Positions 37,252-46,549 of a DNA stretch of 54,660 nt are shown in pieces. The notes beneath the pieces were generated by a model. It worked only from the letters and a program-made list of their open reading frames with translations, had not been told where the DNA came from and did not search any database. Position numbers and translations under genes: made by a program. Numbering within the stretch: the first letter of the stretch is position 1; each line of letters opens with the position of its first letter. Origin of the DNA: Syntrophaceae bacterium UBA5744 (lineage in GTDB: Bacteria > Desulfobacterota > Syntrophia > Syntrophales > UBA2192); the NCBI GenBank assembly GCA_002419215.1, contig DIFQ01000038.1, forward strand, positions 1 to 54,660, given 5' to 3'.

Positions 37252-38403
37252 TCACCTCTCCCGTTTTCCGAAGGGCAGCCACTTCGGGGTGATCTCGCGC
37301 TCCCGTGCCCTCATGAGGTAGACATAGATGCCTGCCGCCATGAACAGGACATTGGGGGTCCAGACCCCGATGACGGGCGGGATGCTCCCCGTCTCGCCGA
37401 GGGCCTTCCCGTAGAGAAGAAACACGTAATAGACCATAACCAGCGCAAGCCCAATGGTGAACCCCCTCATCTTGCCCGATCGGCTCGACTGGATCCCCAG
37501 CGGAACACCGAGGATCGCGAAGATGAGGCAGGTGAAAGGGCTTGCCAGGCGCTGGTTGAGTTCGATCATCAGCTCGCGTCTCGAGGGGCCGTCGGGGTCG
37601 GGGTTGTCGATCTGATCCCGGAGATCCCACAGCGTCATCTCGTCGATCTTGCTGAACTTGACGCGCTTCTCCTGGGCGGCAGAACCCTTGAAGTCGAGAC
37701 GGACGTCGTAGGTGCTGAAATCGATTTTCTTGTAGTTCTTGAATCCGGGATCGACAGTGTGGATGCTGCCATTCTCCAGGCGGAGCGTGACCGTCAGGGA
37801 TTGGGGGTTCGAGACGAGCGTTCCCTTCGAGGCAATGATCGTGCTGGGTTCTTCGTTCGTCGTCTCCTCGTAAAGAAGCACCCCTTCCATGGAATCGCCG
37901 TGCGGGGGGATCCGGTCAGCGTAGATGACGATGCCCCGGAAGTCGTCGTTGAAGACCTTTTCCTTGATCCCCACGCTGGCCTTCTGCTTCACGACCCGGA
38001 ACAGGAGGTTCTTGGCCTCCAGGTTTCCCTTCGGGATGAGGAAAAAGCTCGTCAGGGCCGCCATGAAAAAGGCGATCAGGGCTGCCGCCAGCACGGGGGC
38101 TGCAATCTGATGAAGGCTCAACCCGCAGGCCTTGAGGACAGTGTACTCGTTGTCCCGGGACAGCCGCCCGATCCCGATCAGGATGGCGATGATGAGGGCA
38201 AGCGGAATCGTGAAGAGCAAAAGCGCCGGCATGAGGAAGAGGATCAGCTTCAGGATGTCCGTAAAGTCGACCCCCTTGTTGATCATGAGATCGACGAGGC
38301 TGAGGATGCGCCCCATGATCAGCACGAAGGTGAAGACAAAGAGGGTCATGAGAAACGGGTAGAGGATCTCTTTGAATATGTAACGGTTCAGGATGCTGAA
38401 CAT
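37252..38403 (-). CDS. lptF: LPS export ABC transporter permease LptF
   Basis: A 383-aa partner permease of LptG. N-terminal LNRYIFKEILYPFLMTLFV, then RLSRDNEYTVLKACGLS (the coupling helix region), a jellyroll domain (about 130-280) and C-terminal TM segments with TCLIFAILGVPLGIQSSRSG. It is the first gene of lptFG, with a candidate promoter at 38487-38515. Divergent from the PHP-lpxH pair, which also serves lipid A, so envelope genes are grouped here. Confidence 0.9.
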   Translation of the reverse strand: MFSILNRYIFKEILYPFLMTLFVFTFVLIMGRILSLVDLMINKGVDFTDILKLILFLMPALLLFTIPLALIIAILIGIGRLSRDNEYTVLKACGLSLHQIAAPVLAAALIAFFMAALTSFFLIPKGNLEAKNLLFRVVKQKASVGIKEKVFNDDFRGIVIYADRIPPHGDSMEGVLLYEETTNEEPSTIIASKGTLVSNPQSLTVTLRLENGSIHTVDPGFKNYKKIDFSTYDVRLDFKGSAAQEKRVKFSKIDEMTLWDLRDQIDNPDPDGPSRRELMIELNQRLASPFTCLIFAILGVPLGIQSSRSGKMRGFTIGLALVMVYYVFLLYGKALGETGSIPPVIGVWTPNVLFMAAGIYVYLMRAREREITPKWLPFGKRER

Positions 38404-38486
38404 GCCTTTGTGTCGCCCCGGGGGAAAACAAGTCTCGACGGGAAGAATCCCGCGGATTGAATCTGTTCAAGTATCAGTTTTTTCTT

Positions 38487-38515
38487 TATTAATGCAACAT
38501 AATCCTGTAAATCAA
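38487..38515 (-). promoter_or_regulatory. Candidate lptF promoter
   Basis: Read leftward: TTGATT (38515-38510), 17-bp spacer, TTAATA (38492-38487), in an AT-rich patch of the 175-bp divergent gap. Confidence 0.45.
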
Positions 38516-38578
38516 CGATTACTTTCAAGGGCATGACGGAGTCCTTCCCCGGAAGGCGAAACCGTCGGGAGGAGAGCG

Positions 38579-39265
38579 ATGATCGATCTGCACATGCATT
38601 CCCTTTTCAGCGACGGGGAACTGATTCCCTCTGAACTGTCCAGGCGTGCGGCGGTGGCCGGGTATCGCGCCATGGCCATCACGGATCATGCCGATCACTC
38701 CAATTTCGATTTCATTCTCTCGAGGGTGTCCCAGGTATGCGGAAAGGTCTCCGCTGCGTACGGGCTCTTCGTGCTGCCGGGGATCGAGATCACCCACGTG
38801 CCTCCCCGGTATATCGCATCCCTTGCGAGGGAAGCGAGGAAGGCCGGGGCAAAGATCATTGTCGTTCACGGCGAAACCCTGGTCGAGCCCGTTGCGGAGG
38901 GGACGAACCTCGCCGCCGTCCAGTCGGACATCGACATCCTGGCACACCCGGGGCTCATCGACGAGGACTCGGTGAAGCTTGCCGCCAAGGCGGGCGTCTG
39001 CCTGGAAATCTCCACCCGCAAGGGGCACAGCCTGGGAAACGGGCATGTTGCGGCCCTGGCGCGAAAGCATGGCGCCGCCCTGGTGATCAACACGGACACC
39101 CATTCGCCCGGTGATCTGGTCAACCGCGAGTTTGCCCGCCGTGTCGCCCGAGGGGCCGGGATGACGGAGCCGGAGACGGCAAAAGCGTTCAGGAATTCCG
39201 AGGAGATCCTTCGCAGGCTCACCTCGGCGCCCGCAAAGGCCGGCAGGCCGCGGAAGAGGGCATGA
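38579..39265 (+). CDS. PHP-domain phosphoesterase
   Basis: A 228-aa PHP-fold metal-dependent phosphoesterase. Metal ligands are visible in order: HMHSLFSDGE, ITDHADH, the Glu in GIEITH, VVHGET, LAHPG and NTDTHSPGDL. Histidinol phosphatases and trinuclear-metal phosphoesterases share this pattern, and the substrate is uncertain. Start set by GAGGAGAGCG upstream. Its stop overlaps lpxH (ATGA), so the two are coupled. Confidence 0.85.
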   Translation: MIDLHMHSLFSDGELIPSELSRRAAVAGYRAMAITDHADHSNFDFILSRVSQVCGKVSAAYGLFVLPGIEITHVPPRYIASLAREARKAGAKIIVVHGETLVEPVAEGTNLAAVQSDIDILAHPGLIDEDSVKLAAKAGVCLEISTRKGHSLGNGHVAALARKHGAALVINTDTHSPGDLVNREFARRVARGAGMTEPETAKAFRNSEEILRRLTSAPAKAGRPRKRA

Positions 39266-39993
39266 GGGCCGTCTTTTTTTCCGATGCTCACCTCAGGGGA
39301 GCCGACGACAAGGGTTGCGGCCTGCTGCGGAACTTTCTCCGGGATGCGTCGCGCAACCTGGACCACCTGTTCATCGTGGGCGATCTTTTCGACTTCTGGT
39401 TCTCGAGGGGGGGAGTCGTCTATCCCGGCTATGAGCCCGTCATCGATGAACTGACGGCCATGCAGGGCAGGGGCGTGAAAATTCATCTCTTCGAGGGAAA
39501 TCACGACTTCCACCTTGCCCACTATTTCACCCGGTACCACGGCATCGAGGTTTTCACGGACGAGGCCCTCCTGCAGCTCGACGGCAAACAGGTCTACATC
39601 GCGCACGGAGACCTCGTGGACGCGACGGACAGGGGCTACCGGCTGCTTCGGAGAATATTGAGAAGCAGGCTCTTTTTCGGGCTCCAGAGGCTTCTGCCGC
39701 TTCACCTGCTGTGGCGGCTTGCAAGGATGAGCTCCGACGCGAGCAAGGAGTATCTGGCAAAGCCGCAGGAAGGGTTGGCCGCGAAGATGGAGGCCTTCGC
39801 CCTGTCGAAATTCGAGGAGGGCATCGACGCAGTCATCCTGGGTCACTGTCACCTGCCGGCAATCAGGACGCACACCGTCGGCGACAGCAAGCGACAGTTC
39901 GTCCTGCTGGGCGACTGGCTCAATCACCGGTCATATCTCGTCATGGACAACGGAGGCTTCGAACTGTGCTATTACGGCGGGAAGCCCATTTAA
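39262..39993 (+). CDS. lpxH: UDP-2,3-diacylglucosamine diphosphatase, LpxH type
   Basis: A 243-aa calcineurin-like metallophosphoesterase that hydrolyses UDP-2,3-diacylglucosamine to lipid X in lipid A synthesis. Motifs: FFSDAHLRG (DxH), VGDLFDFWF (GDxxD), GNHD, AHGDLVDATDRGYR and GHCHLP. The LpxH region DLFDFWFS and the DRGYRLLRR helix support this over other phosphoesterases. It overlaps the PHP gene by 4 bp. Confidence 0.85.
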   Translation: MRAVFFSDAHLRGADDKGCGLLRNFLRDASRNLDHLFIVGDLFDFWFSRGGVVYPGYEPVIDELTAMQGRGVKIHLFEGNHDFHLAHYFTRYHGIEVFTDEALLQLDGKQVYIAHGDLVDATDRGYRLLRRILRSRLFFGLQRLLPLHLLWRLARMSSDASKEYLAKPQEGLAAKMEAFALSKFEEGIDAVILGHCHLPAIRTHTVGDSKRQFVLLGDWLNHRSYLVMDNGGFELCYYGGKPI

Positions 39994-40101
39994 ACGGCAC
40001 GGTTTCCGTCCCGTGAAAAACGAGCCCGGCAGAGACAATAAATCTGGACAGCAGGTTCGTAATGTGTTAGCAAGATTGCTTTAATTTCAGGGAAAATAAC
40101 C

Positions 40102-40959
40102 ATGAATTTCGGCGGGATCGATCCAGAATACGAAGCAATCGAACAGGCGTCCTTTGTCGTTGTCCCCGTGCCCTATGATCTGACGACGACCTATCAGGGA
40201 GGGGCCCGAAAGGGGCCAGCAGCCATCCTCGAGGCCTCCTGCAACATGGAGCTCTACGACGAGGAACTCGATGCGGAGACCTACAGGGCGGGGATCCACA
40301 CCGTGCCGCCTCTGGAGGCCGTCGCCTCGGGGCCGGAAGGCATGCTGGATCGTGTCGAAGAAGCCATTGACGGGGTTTTCGAACTGGGGAAGATTCCCGT
40401 CATGCTCGGCGGCGAACACAGCATCACGCTGGGAGCTGTCCGGGCCGCCGTGAAGCGCTATCCAAAGCTCTCGGTGCTCCACCTGGATGCCCATGCGGAC
40501 ATGAGGGAATCTTACCAAGGGACCCCCTTCAGCCACGCCTGCATCGGCAGGCGAATGCAGGAGCTCTGTCCGGTTGTCCAGGCCGGCATCCGGAGCATGA
40601 GCGTCGAGGAAGCCGCCTTTCTCCGCAAGGGGACCGTACCGGTTTATTCAGCGGCGGCCATCAGGAAGGACCGGACCTGGGTCAGCAAGGCCGTTGGCCA
40701 CCTGTCGAAGGACGTATACCTCAGCGTTGATCTTGACGCCCTTGACCCCTCGGTGATGCCGGCAACGGGCACACCCGAACCCGGGGGGATGCTTTGGCAG
40801 GATGTTCTCGAGTTGATCCGGGAGGTCTGCCGAAAGAGGCGCGTCGTGGGGTTCGATGTGGTCGAACTGGCGCCCATTCCGGGAATGGTTGCCCCGGATT
40901 TTCTAGCCGCCAGGCTTGCATACCGAATGATGGGCTATCTGTCGAAAAAATCCAGATAA
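40102..40959 (+). CDS. speB: Agmatinase
   Basis: A 285-aa ureohydrolase converting agmatine to putrescine and urea. Mn ligands are in GGEHSITLG, HLDAHADMRE and SVDLDALDPSVMPA. The C-terminal VGFDVVELAP is present. The length is right for a bacterial agmatinase. CAGGGAAA precedes the start. It is followed 12 bp later by arginine decarboxylase, so the pair makes putrescine from arginine. Confidence 0.92.
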   Translation: MNFGGIDPEYEAIEQASFVVVPVPYDLTTTYQGGARKGPAAILEASCNMELYDEELDAETYRAGIHTVPPLEAVASGPEGMLDRVEEAIDGVFELGKIPVMLGGEHSITLGAVRAAVKRYPKLSVLHLDAHADMRESYQGTPFSHACIGRRMQELCPVVQAGIRSMSVEEAAFLRKGTVPVYSAAAIRKDRTWVSKAVGHLSKDVYLSVDLDALDPSVMPATGTPEPGGMLWQDVLELIREVCRKRRVVGFDVVELAPIPGMVAPDFLAARLAYRMMGYLSKKSR

Positions 40960-40971
40960 AGGAGAGCAGAC

Positions 40972-41523
40972 GTGAATATCTGGGTACCCAAAAAAATCTT
41001 TTTCACGAAGGGCGTCGGGAACCACAAGGAAGAGTTGCATTCTTTCGAGCTGGCCCTCCGGAACGCGGGGATCGAGAAGTTCAACCTGGTTTACGTGTCG
41101 AGCATCTTTCCTCCGGGATGCAGGATGATCTCCAAGCCAAAAGGGCTCAAGGAAAAACTACCCGGAGAGATCACGTACTGCGTCATGAGCCGCTGCTCCA
41201 GCAACGAGCCGTATCGATTGCTGGCGGCTTCCGTAGGGTGCGCAATCCCGGCCGATACGTCCCAGTATGGGTACATCAGCGAGCATCACGCATTCGGACA
41301 GACGGAAAAACAGGCCGGCGATTACGCAGAGGACCTGGCGGCCGCCATGCTGGCCTCCACACTCGGCATCGATTTCGATGTGGACAAGAGCTGGGATGAG
41401 AACAAGGAGATCTTCAAGATCAGCGGCAAGATCGTCCGGACGCGAAACGTGACCCAGTCCGTCATCGTACCGCGAAAGGGAGGCTGGACAACGGTCCTCG
41501 CCGCCGCGGTGTTTGTCTTCTAG
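40972..41523 (+). CDS. pdaD: Pyruvoyl-dependent arginine decarboxylase
   Basis: A 183-aa pyruvoyl enzyme making agmatine from arginine. It self-cleaves between S43 and S44 in YVSSIFPPG to give alpha and beta chains with a pyruvoyl at S44. Other family marks are SRCSSNEPYR, GYISEHHAFG and the conserved Glu in that loop. With speB directly upstream, this forms a complete arginine to putrescine route. No ornithine decarboxylase is seen here. Confidence 0.93.
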   Translation: MNIWVPKKIFFTKGVGNHKEELHSFELALRNAGIEKFNLVYVSSIFPPGCRMISKPKGLKEKLPGEITYCVMSRCSSNEPYRLLAASVGCAIPADTSQYGYISEHHAFGQTEKQAGDYAEDLAAAMLASTLGIDFDVDKSWDENKEIFKISGKIVRTRNVTQSVIVPRKGGWTTVLAAAVFVF

Positions 41524-41534
41524 CCGAGAGCCAA

Positions 41535-41553
41535 AACCGCGTCCATCGCGGTT
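41535..41553. repeat. Perfect 7-bp hairpin after pdaD
   Basis: AACCGCG-TCCAT-CGCGGTT begins 11 bp after the pdaD stop. It has no T-run, so termination is uncertain. Confidence 0.5.
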
Positions 41554-41566
41554 CGTGAAAAAGGTC

Positions 41567-41595
41567 TTGACTTAAAGGACCTTACTCAATATTAT
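41567..41595 (+). promoter_or_regulatory. tRNA-fMet promoter
   Basis: TTGACT (41567-41572), 17-bp spacer, TATTAT (41590-41595). Transcription would begin about 6 nt before the tRNA. Confidence 0.75.
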
Positions 41596-41607
41596 GTAAC
41601 GCTACGA

Positions 41608-41684
<77 letters not shown>

Positions 41685-41693
41685 GCAAAATCA

Positions 41694-41724
41694 AGGGGTT
41701 AGGAAATATTCCTAACCCCTTTTT
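41694..41724 (+). terminator. Terminator after tRNA-fMet
   Basis: Perfect 11-bp stem AGGGGTTAGGA/TCCTAACCCCT with a 5-nt AATAT loop and a T-run. Confidence 0.9.
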
Positions 41725-41731
41725 GTTTGTT

Positions 41732-41753
41732 TTGCTAACCTATTGCTAACCTA
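41732..41753. repeat. Tandem 11-bp repeat at element edge
   Basis: TTGCTAACCTA occurs twice head to tail with no spacer, 48 bp past the tRNA. Position and form would suit recombinase arm sites or excisionase sites, but no recombinase gene is in the window. Confidence 0.6.
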
Positions 41754-41817
41754 AAAACCTTTTTTATTCTCCATCTGCCCCATGTTGTTTAAGACCCGCC
41801 ATTACTACGGCATGATT

Positions 41818-44652
41818 TCAAGATGACTTTATAAGAGGTTCCTGTGATAATAGTTTCCTCAAAATATCAGGATTAGCATTTATGCATAAGCATTTCATAA
41901 TGGTCTCATCTAGTTGTTTTCGTGCATCATCTTCAATAATGTCGGTAATTCTCATGATGGGAATTATCGCTAACTCAGCAAATATTTTAAGCATATTCCG
42001 TTTCAATTCACTAGATAGTGTTTTGGGATCAGGAACACGAATAGATTTCAAGGTAGGTTTCTTTATTTCAACCCATGCTCCTTCTGTCTCTACGCGAGAA
42101 GCGATCAAAGAGAGAATTCCAAATGTTGAATTAAACCACATTACCAGCAGACGTGCTGCGTCATCCTTGTTGTCTTTATATTGAAAAGGCCACCAAGTAT
42201 TAGAAAGAACTGGTTCATCTAAGAAGATGCTAAGCACTCTGGCGTTATTTAGACGAATCCTCTCCGCAAATAAATAATTCCCAGAGCGAGACCATAAAAG
42301 ATCAGCATTCCTTAAGGGTCTGCCATGACTAGCTTTCGCCAGAGGAGAAAGATATCTGTTTTTTTGTTGCCCCATAGTATTGACGTCTTCCGTAGCATGT
42401 CCCCAAAAAGCTGCATAAGGTGTGAATGAACTTGTTATATCGAAGCCATCGTGGATGTCACGCCGGTCCGGCCCTATTTCTCCCATACTTCCCAATTCGA
42501 CGCAGGGGAATTCTCCGACTATCCCTCTTCCCGGTATGTAAACCTTGCCTTTGTTCAGATAAAAAACGGCCCTGTTGAGTTCTGTCTGAGCAAATGCCTG
42601 TCCCTCACTCCAGATCCCTTTGCGGATTTGTTCAGGTGCGGAAAGGACAACTTCACCAATCTTCCTGTCACCCATCTTCAATTCCGATACCCCTATGCCA
42701 TCAAGACGAACGCCAGTTGTTCGCTTAATTGCTTCTGCGTAACCCAATGCCTCGACGCTCGACTTAGGTTTGATCCAGAGATTGATGATCTTCGTATCTC
42801 CGGCTTGCTCACCCTTCACCAATTTCTTCGCTACAAACATGCATTCACTCAGCGATGTATTCTCTGAGAAATTCCAGCTACCTGACTCATGGCTTACGAT
42901 TATGTATCTAACGTGGTAGTTTGCACCGATCAATTCTCTTGTCTCTCCCCATGCCACGCCAGATAACAGTGCCCGAGGAAGTACTAGCGCTATCTGTCCA
43001 CCCTCTTTTACAAACTTGTCCCCCAAGGCAGCAAAAGGTGCACCGAGGCCCGCGGTAATATTTGCTCGAATATTATTTCGAGCCACTATCCGCTTCAATT
43101 CCGTCTGAAGTTTCGTCCTTTCCGCATCAGGTAAGTTGCCGAAAAGAAGGTTTCCTCCCACGCTTCTAGTAAAAGGAGGATTCATGACACAGAGATCCAG
43201 CATAGGGACTTGCACTTCTTCACCGGATTCTCCAGTCACACTCATGCGGTCAGGTCCAGAATGAGCACCAAATAAGTCGGCCTGATATTGAATGATACTG
43301 GTCCCGAGGTAATCAAGGCTTCCCAATTTCGGTCTGCGACCTCTTCCTTTAATCGGAAGTGTATAAAGGCGCATCTTTTTGAAAAATACATCGGGCTCAT
43401 GTATTGCGAGAGCCGAGGCTGCCAAATGAATGGCGAATGGCACGACATCAAAGCCATAAAGCCCTTCCTCAACCAGCGCTCTATGAAGGCTGTGCAAGTC
43501 TGGCATTTTACCCTGTTCGCCTGAAGCCCTTACATGATTATCAACCACGGTCTGTAGTGCAGCTTTAAGAAGCGTACCAGTTCCAGATGCAAGATCAGCT
43601 ATGCGAAGGCTTTTTATGGACTCCACCTTAGCCCAGGAAATGCCCGGATACATGCATGGATCAAGAGCCAACTTTAGCAGCATAGTGGCTGAAGAAACCT
43701 GCGTATAGAAGGCACCATAATATTTCGCATCCATCAGCAGGCTATGATAGATCCTTCCCATCAGGTCGTGCCTGAGTGCTGCACGCTGGCCAGTTATACG
43801 CAAAGCAGAATCGGACAGGATTTTCAGAATCTCATCGACACCTGGACACCCCTGAAACTCGGTTAAAATGTCCAGAGCAACCCTGAATATCGGGACATAG
43901 TCAATTTCTTTCGTTATGAAAGTCCAGCTCTGAACCATAGACCCTACAGGGTCATTCATGCCTATGGCTTTTGCTAAAGCAGTTACACGCGGCTCTTGCC
44001 CGGCTACGACTTGATGAAAGATCATTGCATTCGCAAGAGTTAGGGAACCGATGCGACAGGCTTTCATGTCGTCATCTCCCCCCGTCTTTCGCGGCTTTGC
44101 TATTCCCAATAGATTTCTGAGACGGTCCGGACTGGAGGGGTAGCCATATAGTATTTCGCTCGCCTGCTCAATGGCATTTCCCAAATCCGTAACAGATCGC
44201 GCGACTACATCCTCATCAACAAGCAGGTCATAACTGCGCCGGAGCATGTCCATAAGGCCAGAGAGGTCTGTCTCAGACCATTGACCTTCATTTGTCTCAC
44301 AAATGATCCTGGCAGTCAGTTTCGATTTGCTGAGTCTGCCTTTAAGATCAGTCAATGAGGTTATGCTTTGCAGTTCATTCGGGTACAGCACGGCGAGACA
44401 GATAGGAGAAATCCCGTCTTCTACCCTCTCTTTTGCTGCTTTAAAAAGACTTGATCGAACGGCTGTGCTTGTATTTATTTTTCCCTCAATTGTAATTCTT
44501 ACTCCCCAGAAATCAGCAAGGGTAATATCAGGTAGATTTTTTGGTCTTTTTATCGAACGACGAATACTCTCTGGGACAGACAACATTCCTCGATCAGATA
44601 AAAGTTCGGCGAGGATGACGTTGATGACTTCTTCTCGTACCCTTGAGAGCAT
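41818..44652 (-). CDS. Single-chain restriction-modification enzyme (type IIG-like nuclease-methyltransferase)
   Basis: A 944-aa protein. The N-terminal domain has a PD-(D/E)xK-like pattern: P41-D42 and E56-G57-K58. A helical connector follows, then an N6-adenine methyltransferase core with SAM motif DLASGTG (353-359) and catalytic NPPF (491-494). The C-terminal about 250 aa would be the target-recognition region (SRVETEGAWVEIKKPTL). No separate specificity or helicase subunit is adjacent, so one chain would cut, modify and recognise. First gene next to the tRNA on the element. Target site unknown. A BREX or type I HsdM-like protein is the alternative. Confidence 0.7.
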   Translation of the reverse strand: MLSRVREEVINVILAELLSDRGMLSVPESIRRSIKRPKNLPDITLADFWGVRITIEGKINTSTAVRSSLFKAAKERVEDGISPICLAVLYPNELQSITSLTDLKGRLSKSKLTARIICETNEGQWSETDLSGLMDMLRRSYDLLVDEDVVARSVTDLGNAIEQASEILYGYPSSPDRLRNLLGIAKPRKTGGDDDMKACRIGSLTLANAMIFHQVVAGQEPRVTALAKAIGMNDPVGSMVQSWTFITKEIDYVPIFRVALDILTEFQGCPGVDEILKILSDSALRITGQRAALRHDLMGRIYHSLLMDAKYYGAFYTQVSSATMLLKLALDPCMYPGISWAKVESIKSLRIADLASGTGTLLKAALQTVVDNHVRASGEQGKMPDLHSLHRALVEEGLYGFDVVPFAIHLAASALAIHEPDVFFKKMRLYTLPIKGRGRRPKLGSLDYLGTSIIQYQADLFGAHSGPDRMSVTGESGEEVQVPMLDLCVMNPPFTRSVGGNLLFGNLPDAERTKLQTELKRIVARNNIRANITAGLGAPFAALGDKFVKEGGQIALVLPRALLSGVAWGETRELIGANYHVRYIIVSHESGSWNFSENTSLSECMFVAKKLVKGEQAGDTKIINLWIKPKSSVEALGYAEAIKRTTGVRLDGIGVSELKMGDRKIGEVVLSAPEQIRKGIWSEGQAFAQTELNRAVFYLNKGKVYIPGRGIVGEFPCVELGSMGEIGPDRRDIHDGFDITSSFTPYAAFWGHATEDVNTMGQQKNRYLSPLAKASHGRPLRNADLLWSRSGNYLFAERIRLNNARVLSIFLDEPVLSNTWWPFQYKDNKDDAARLLVMWFNSTFGILSLIASRVETEGAWVEIKKPTLKSIRVPDPKTLSSELKRNMLKIFAELAIIPIMRITDIIEDDARKQLDETIMKCLCINANPDILRKLLSQEPLIKSS

Positions 44653-44760
44653 CGTATATCCTTAAATCAAAATCTCCGTGTGAATCATTAACATAAATGT
44701 CTGAAAATGTATGCTAAAAACGGTAATCTCCTAAGAAGAACAGACAACCATAAATTTTAC

Positions 44761-44788
44761 TTGACAAGCAAAAAATATGCTATATTAC
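44761..44788 (+). promoter_or_regulatory. Promoter of the Panacea/SocA-domain operon
   Basis: Perfect TTGACA (44761-44766), then TATATTAC (44781-44788); TATTAC at 44783 gives a 16-bp spacer. About 50 bp before the gene, in the AT-rich gap divergent from the nuclease-methyltransferase. Confidence 0.6.
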
Positions 44789-44838
44789 CTCTCAAGCATC
44801 GGCAGTAGTGGACGATCTTAAAGGGGAGGGAATCGACC

Positions 44839-45285
44839 ATGAAGCCTAGATATTCCGCCGCTGATATAGCAAATTATTTTCTTTTCAAGGCTCAGCAGGA
44901 AAATCAGGAATTACTCTCAAATCTCAAATTGCAGAAACTTCTTTACTATGCCCAGGGACTTTATCTTGTGGTTAACCGGAAACCATTGTTCAAAGAAAGA
45001 ATCGAAGCATGGACATATGGGCCAGTAATTCCAGATGTTTATCATACTTATAAAAAATATGATGCATCCGGAATACCAGCAGATAAGAAATTTAAACTTA
45101 AATCAATAGATGAGGAAACAAGAGATTTTCTTGATGAGATTATTGAGGCTTTCGGTCAATTCTCAGCGATTCGACTTATGGAGATATCTCATACAGACCA
45201 ATGCGTAACAGATGCGCGAATAAATAGCGAAATAACACAGGAAGCTATGCGTAAACATTTACGAAAATATATCAAAGATGAGTAA
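44839..45285 (+). CDS. Panacea (SocA/DUF4065) domain protein, probable antitoxin
   Basis: A 148-aa protein with the DUF4065 pattern: SAADIANYFLFKAQQ, LSNLKLQKLLYYAQGLYL, EAWTYGPVIPDVY, and a C-terminal ARINSEITQEAMRKHL. The family includes SocA and the Panacea domain of hyperpromiscuous PanAT antitoxins, often carried on phages and islands. The coding sequence is AT-rich compared with flanking chromosome. It overlaps the next gene by 8 bp, the normal arrangement for a toxin-antitoxin pair. GGGGAGGG precedes the start. Confidence 0.85.
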   Translation: MKPRYSAADIANYFLFKAQQENQELLSNLKLQKLLYYAQGLYLVVNRKPLFKERIEAWTYGPVIPDVYHTYKKYDASGIPADKKFKLKSIDEETRDFLDEIIEAFGQFSAIRLMEISHTDQCVTDARINSEITQEAMRKHLRKYIKDE

Positions 45286-45700
45286 AGGAAAAGAAATTAA
45301 AAGACCTGGGGCGAAAAGCACCAGTCGTTTTTCAATTGAACAAGAACCGGTTGATCAGCCTAATTATGACTTGAGCAAACCGGTTTTTTCTTTTTATCAT
45401 ATGCAATATGGTAGAAAGTGCTGTCTATCCTGCAGCAATGCGACCGATAAAGTATCTATTTCAGATAGGCTTATCGCTTTGAGTCAGAAAACATGGAGGG
45501 AATTAGCCTCTATCTCAAGAACCGGACTCGGATATGAGAAAATTCCCCAAAAGCAATTTAAAGTTTCGTTGCCCCCATCTGTTACAGAAGAAGTGACAAT
45601 ACAAGTCTTTCGTCATTCTCATGCTGGGAGAATAGCAGGTTTCAGGCAGAAAGATGTTTACCACATCATTCTTGTCGGAGATGATCTTTACGACCACTGA
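45278..45700 (+). CDS. Candidate toxin partner of the Panacea-domain protein
   Basis: A 140-aa protein of no family I can name. A basic N terminus (KGKEIKRPGAKS) is followed by FYHMQYGRKCCLSC, and the end GRIAGFRQKDVYHIILVG then DDLYDH resembles the last strands of RelE-like or similar small RNase folds (a resemblance only). It overlaps the upstream Panacea gene by 8 bp, so it is translated together with it. The position of a PanT-type toxin is inferred from that overlap. Confidence 0.6.
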   Translation: MSKGKEIKRPGAKSTSRFSIEQEPVDQPNYDLSKPVFSFYHMQYGRKCCLSCSNATDKVSISDRLIALSQKTWRELASISRTGLGYEKIPQKQFKVSLPPSVTEEVTIQVFRHSHAGRIAGFRQKDVYHIILVGDDLYDH

Positions 45701-45826
45701 ATTTTGCTCTATTCCTTCTCACTACCGATCTTTTCCGACTATGATCGTTCGCTCAGCTTCCAAATGTCAATAATCAAGCCCGACAACAATTTCTTCTAAT
45801 TTCAGCTTCAGCATTTTGTGCGGTAA

Positions 45827-46549
45827 ATGTGTATGACCTTCGATGATTTTATGAAAATAATATCACCTATTTTGGCGGTATTCCTTGCTTATTGGCTTGG
45901 TATACATACGCGTACGAAGAATACTCAACATGAGCAAATAATTCGAAGATATTTAGAGCAATGTGTCGATTTGTTATCTGTTAATGTTGATAATGCCCTT
46001 AATACATTCAATCAAAATTTTGCTCATGCGCTTCGACTTTTGAAAGAGTTTGAGGATGCTGAAAAAGCAGGCATCCCATTACGGACGGAATCGAGAGAAA
46101 TACATTTCGCTTTATATGATCCGAAGTCTTTTTCTCCCATTCCTTTTTACAAATTAAAATCACTGATCGGTGATGACATCTTCTGGGTTGCAGTGCAGGA
46201 TCTATTTGTTTTTATCGATACGTCATACCATTTTTTTAGTGGTGATCTTAAACTCGCAATTGATACTTATTATTCTAATAGAGAGAGAATGCCATCCTCG
46301 GATAAAATTGTTGAAGCCGATTTTGAAAAAGTACGCCGGTTAATGGAAGAATCTTATAATTATTATTCAATTCTTAAGGAATTGCAGAATATTGCCTTGA
46401 TATTAGAAACTGACACATCATTGACATTCGATAAGTTAGAAAAGCTAAAAAGGAATAAAGAAATAATTGAAACTGTAAATAGCTTGAAAGCAAAATTTGA
46501 GAACAGAGAGAGAAGTGATAGCCAGGAGGGAAAGCATACGGACGCCTAG
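45827..46549 (+). CDS. Single-TM protein, unknown
   Basis: A 240-aa protein with one N-terminal TM helix (about 8-25, FMKIISPILAVFLAYWLG) followed by a hydrophilic, largely helical domain of about 210 aa. The codon use is very AT-rich, like the two genes before it. It is 126 bp after the candidate toxin and could be an accessory gene of that cluster or an independent cargo gene. No known domain is recognised. Confidence 0.6.
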   Translation: MCMTFDDFMKIISPILAVFLAYWLGIHTRTKNTQHEQIIRRYLEQCVDLLSVNVDNALNTFNQNFAHALRLLKEFEDAEKAGIPLRTESREIHFALYDPKSFSPIPFYKLKSLIGDDIFWVAVQDLFVFIDTSYHFFSGDLKLAIDTYYSNRERMPSSDKIVEADFEKVRRLMEESYNYYSILKELQNIALILETDTSLTFDKLEKLKRNKEIIETVNSLKAKFENRERSDSQEGKHTDA

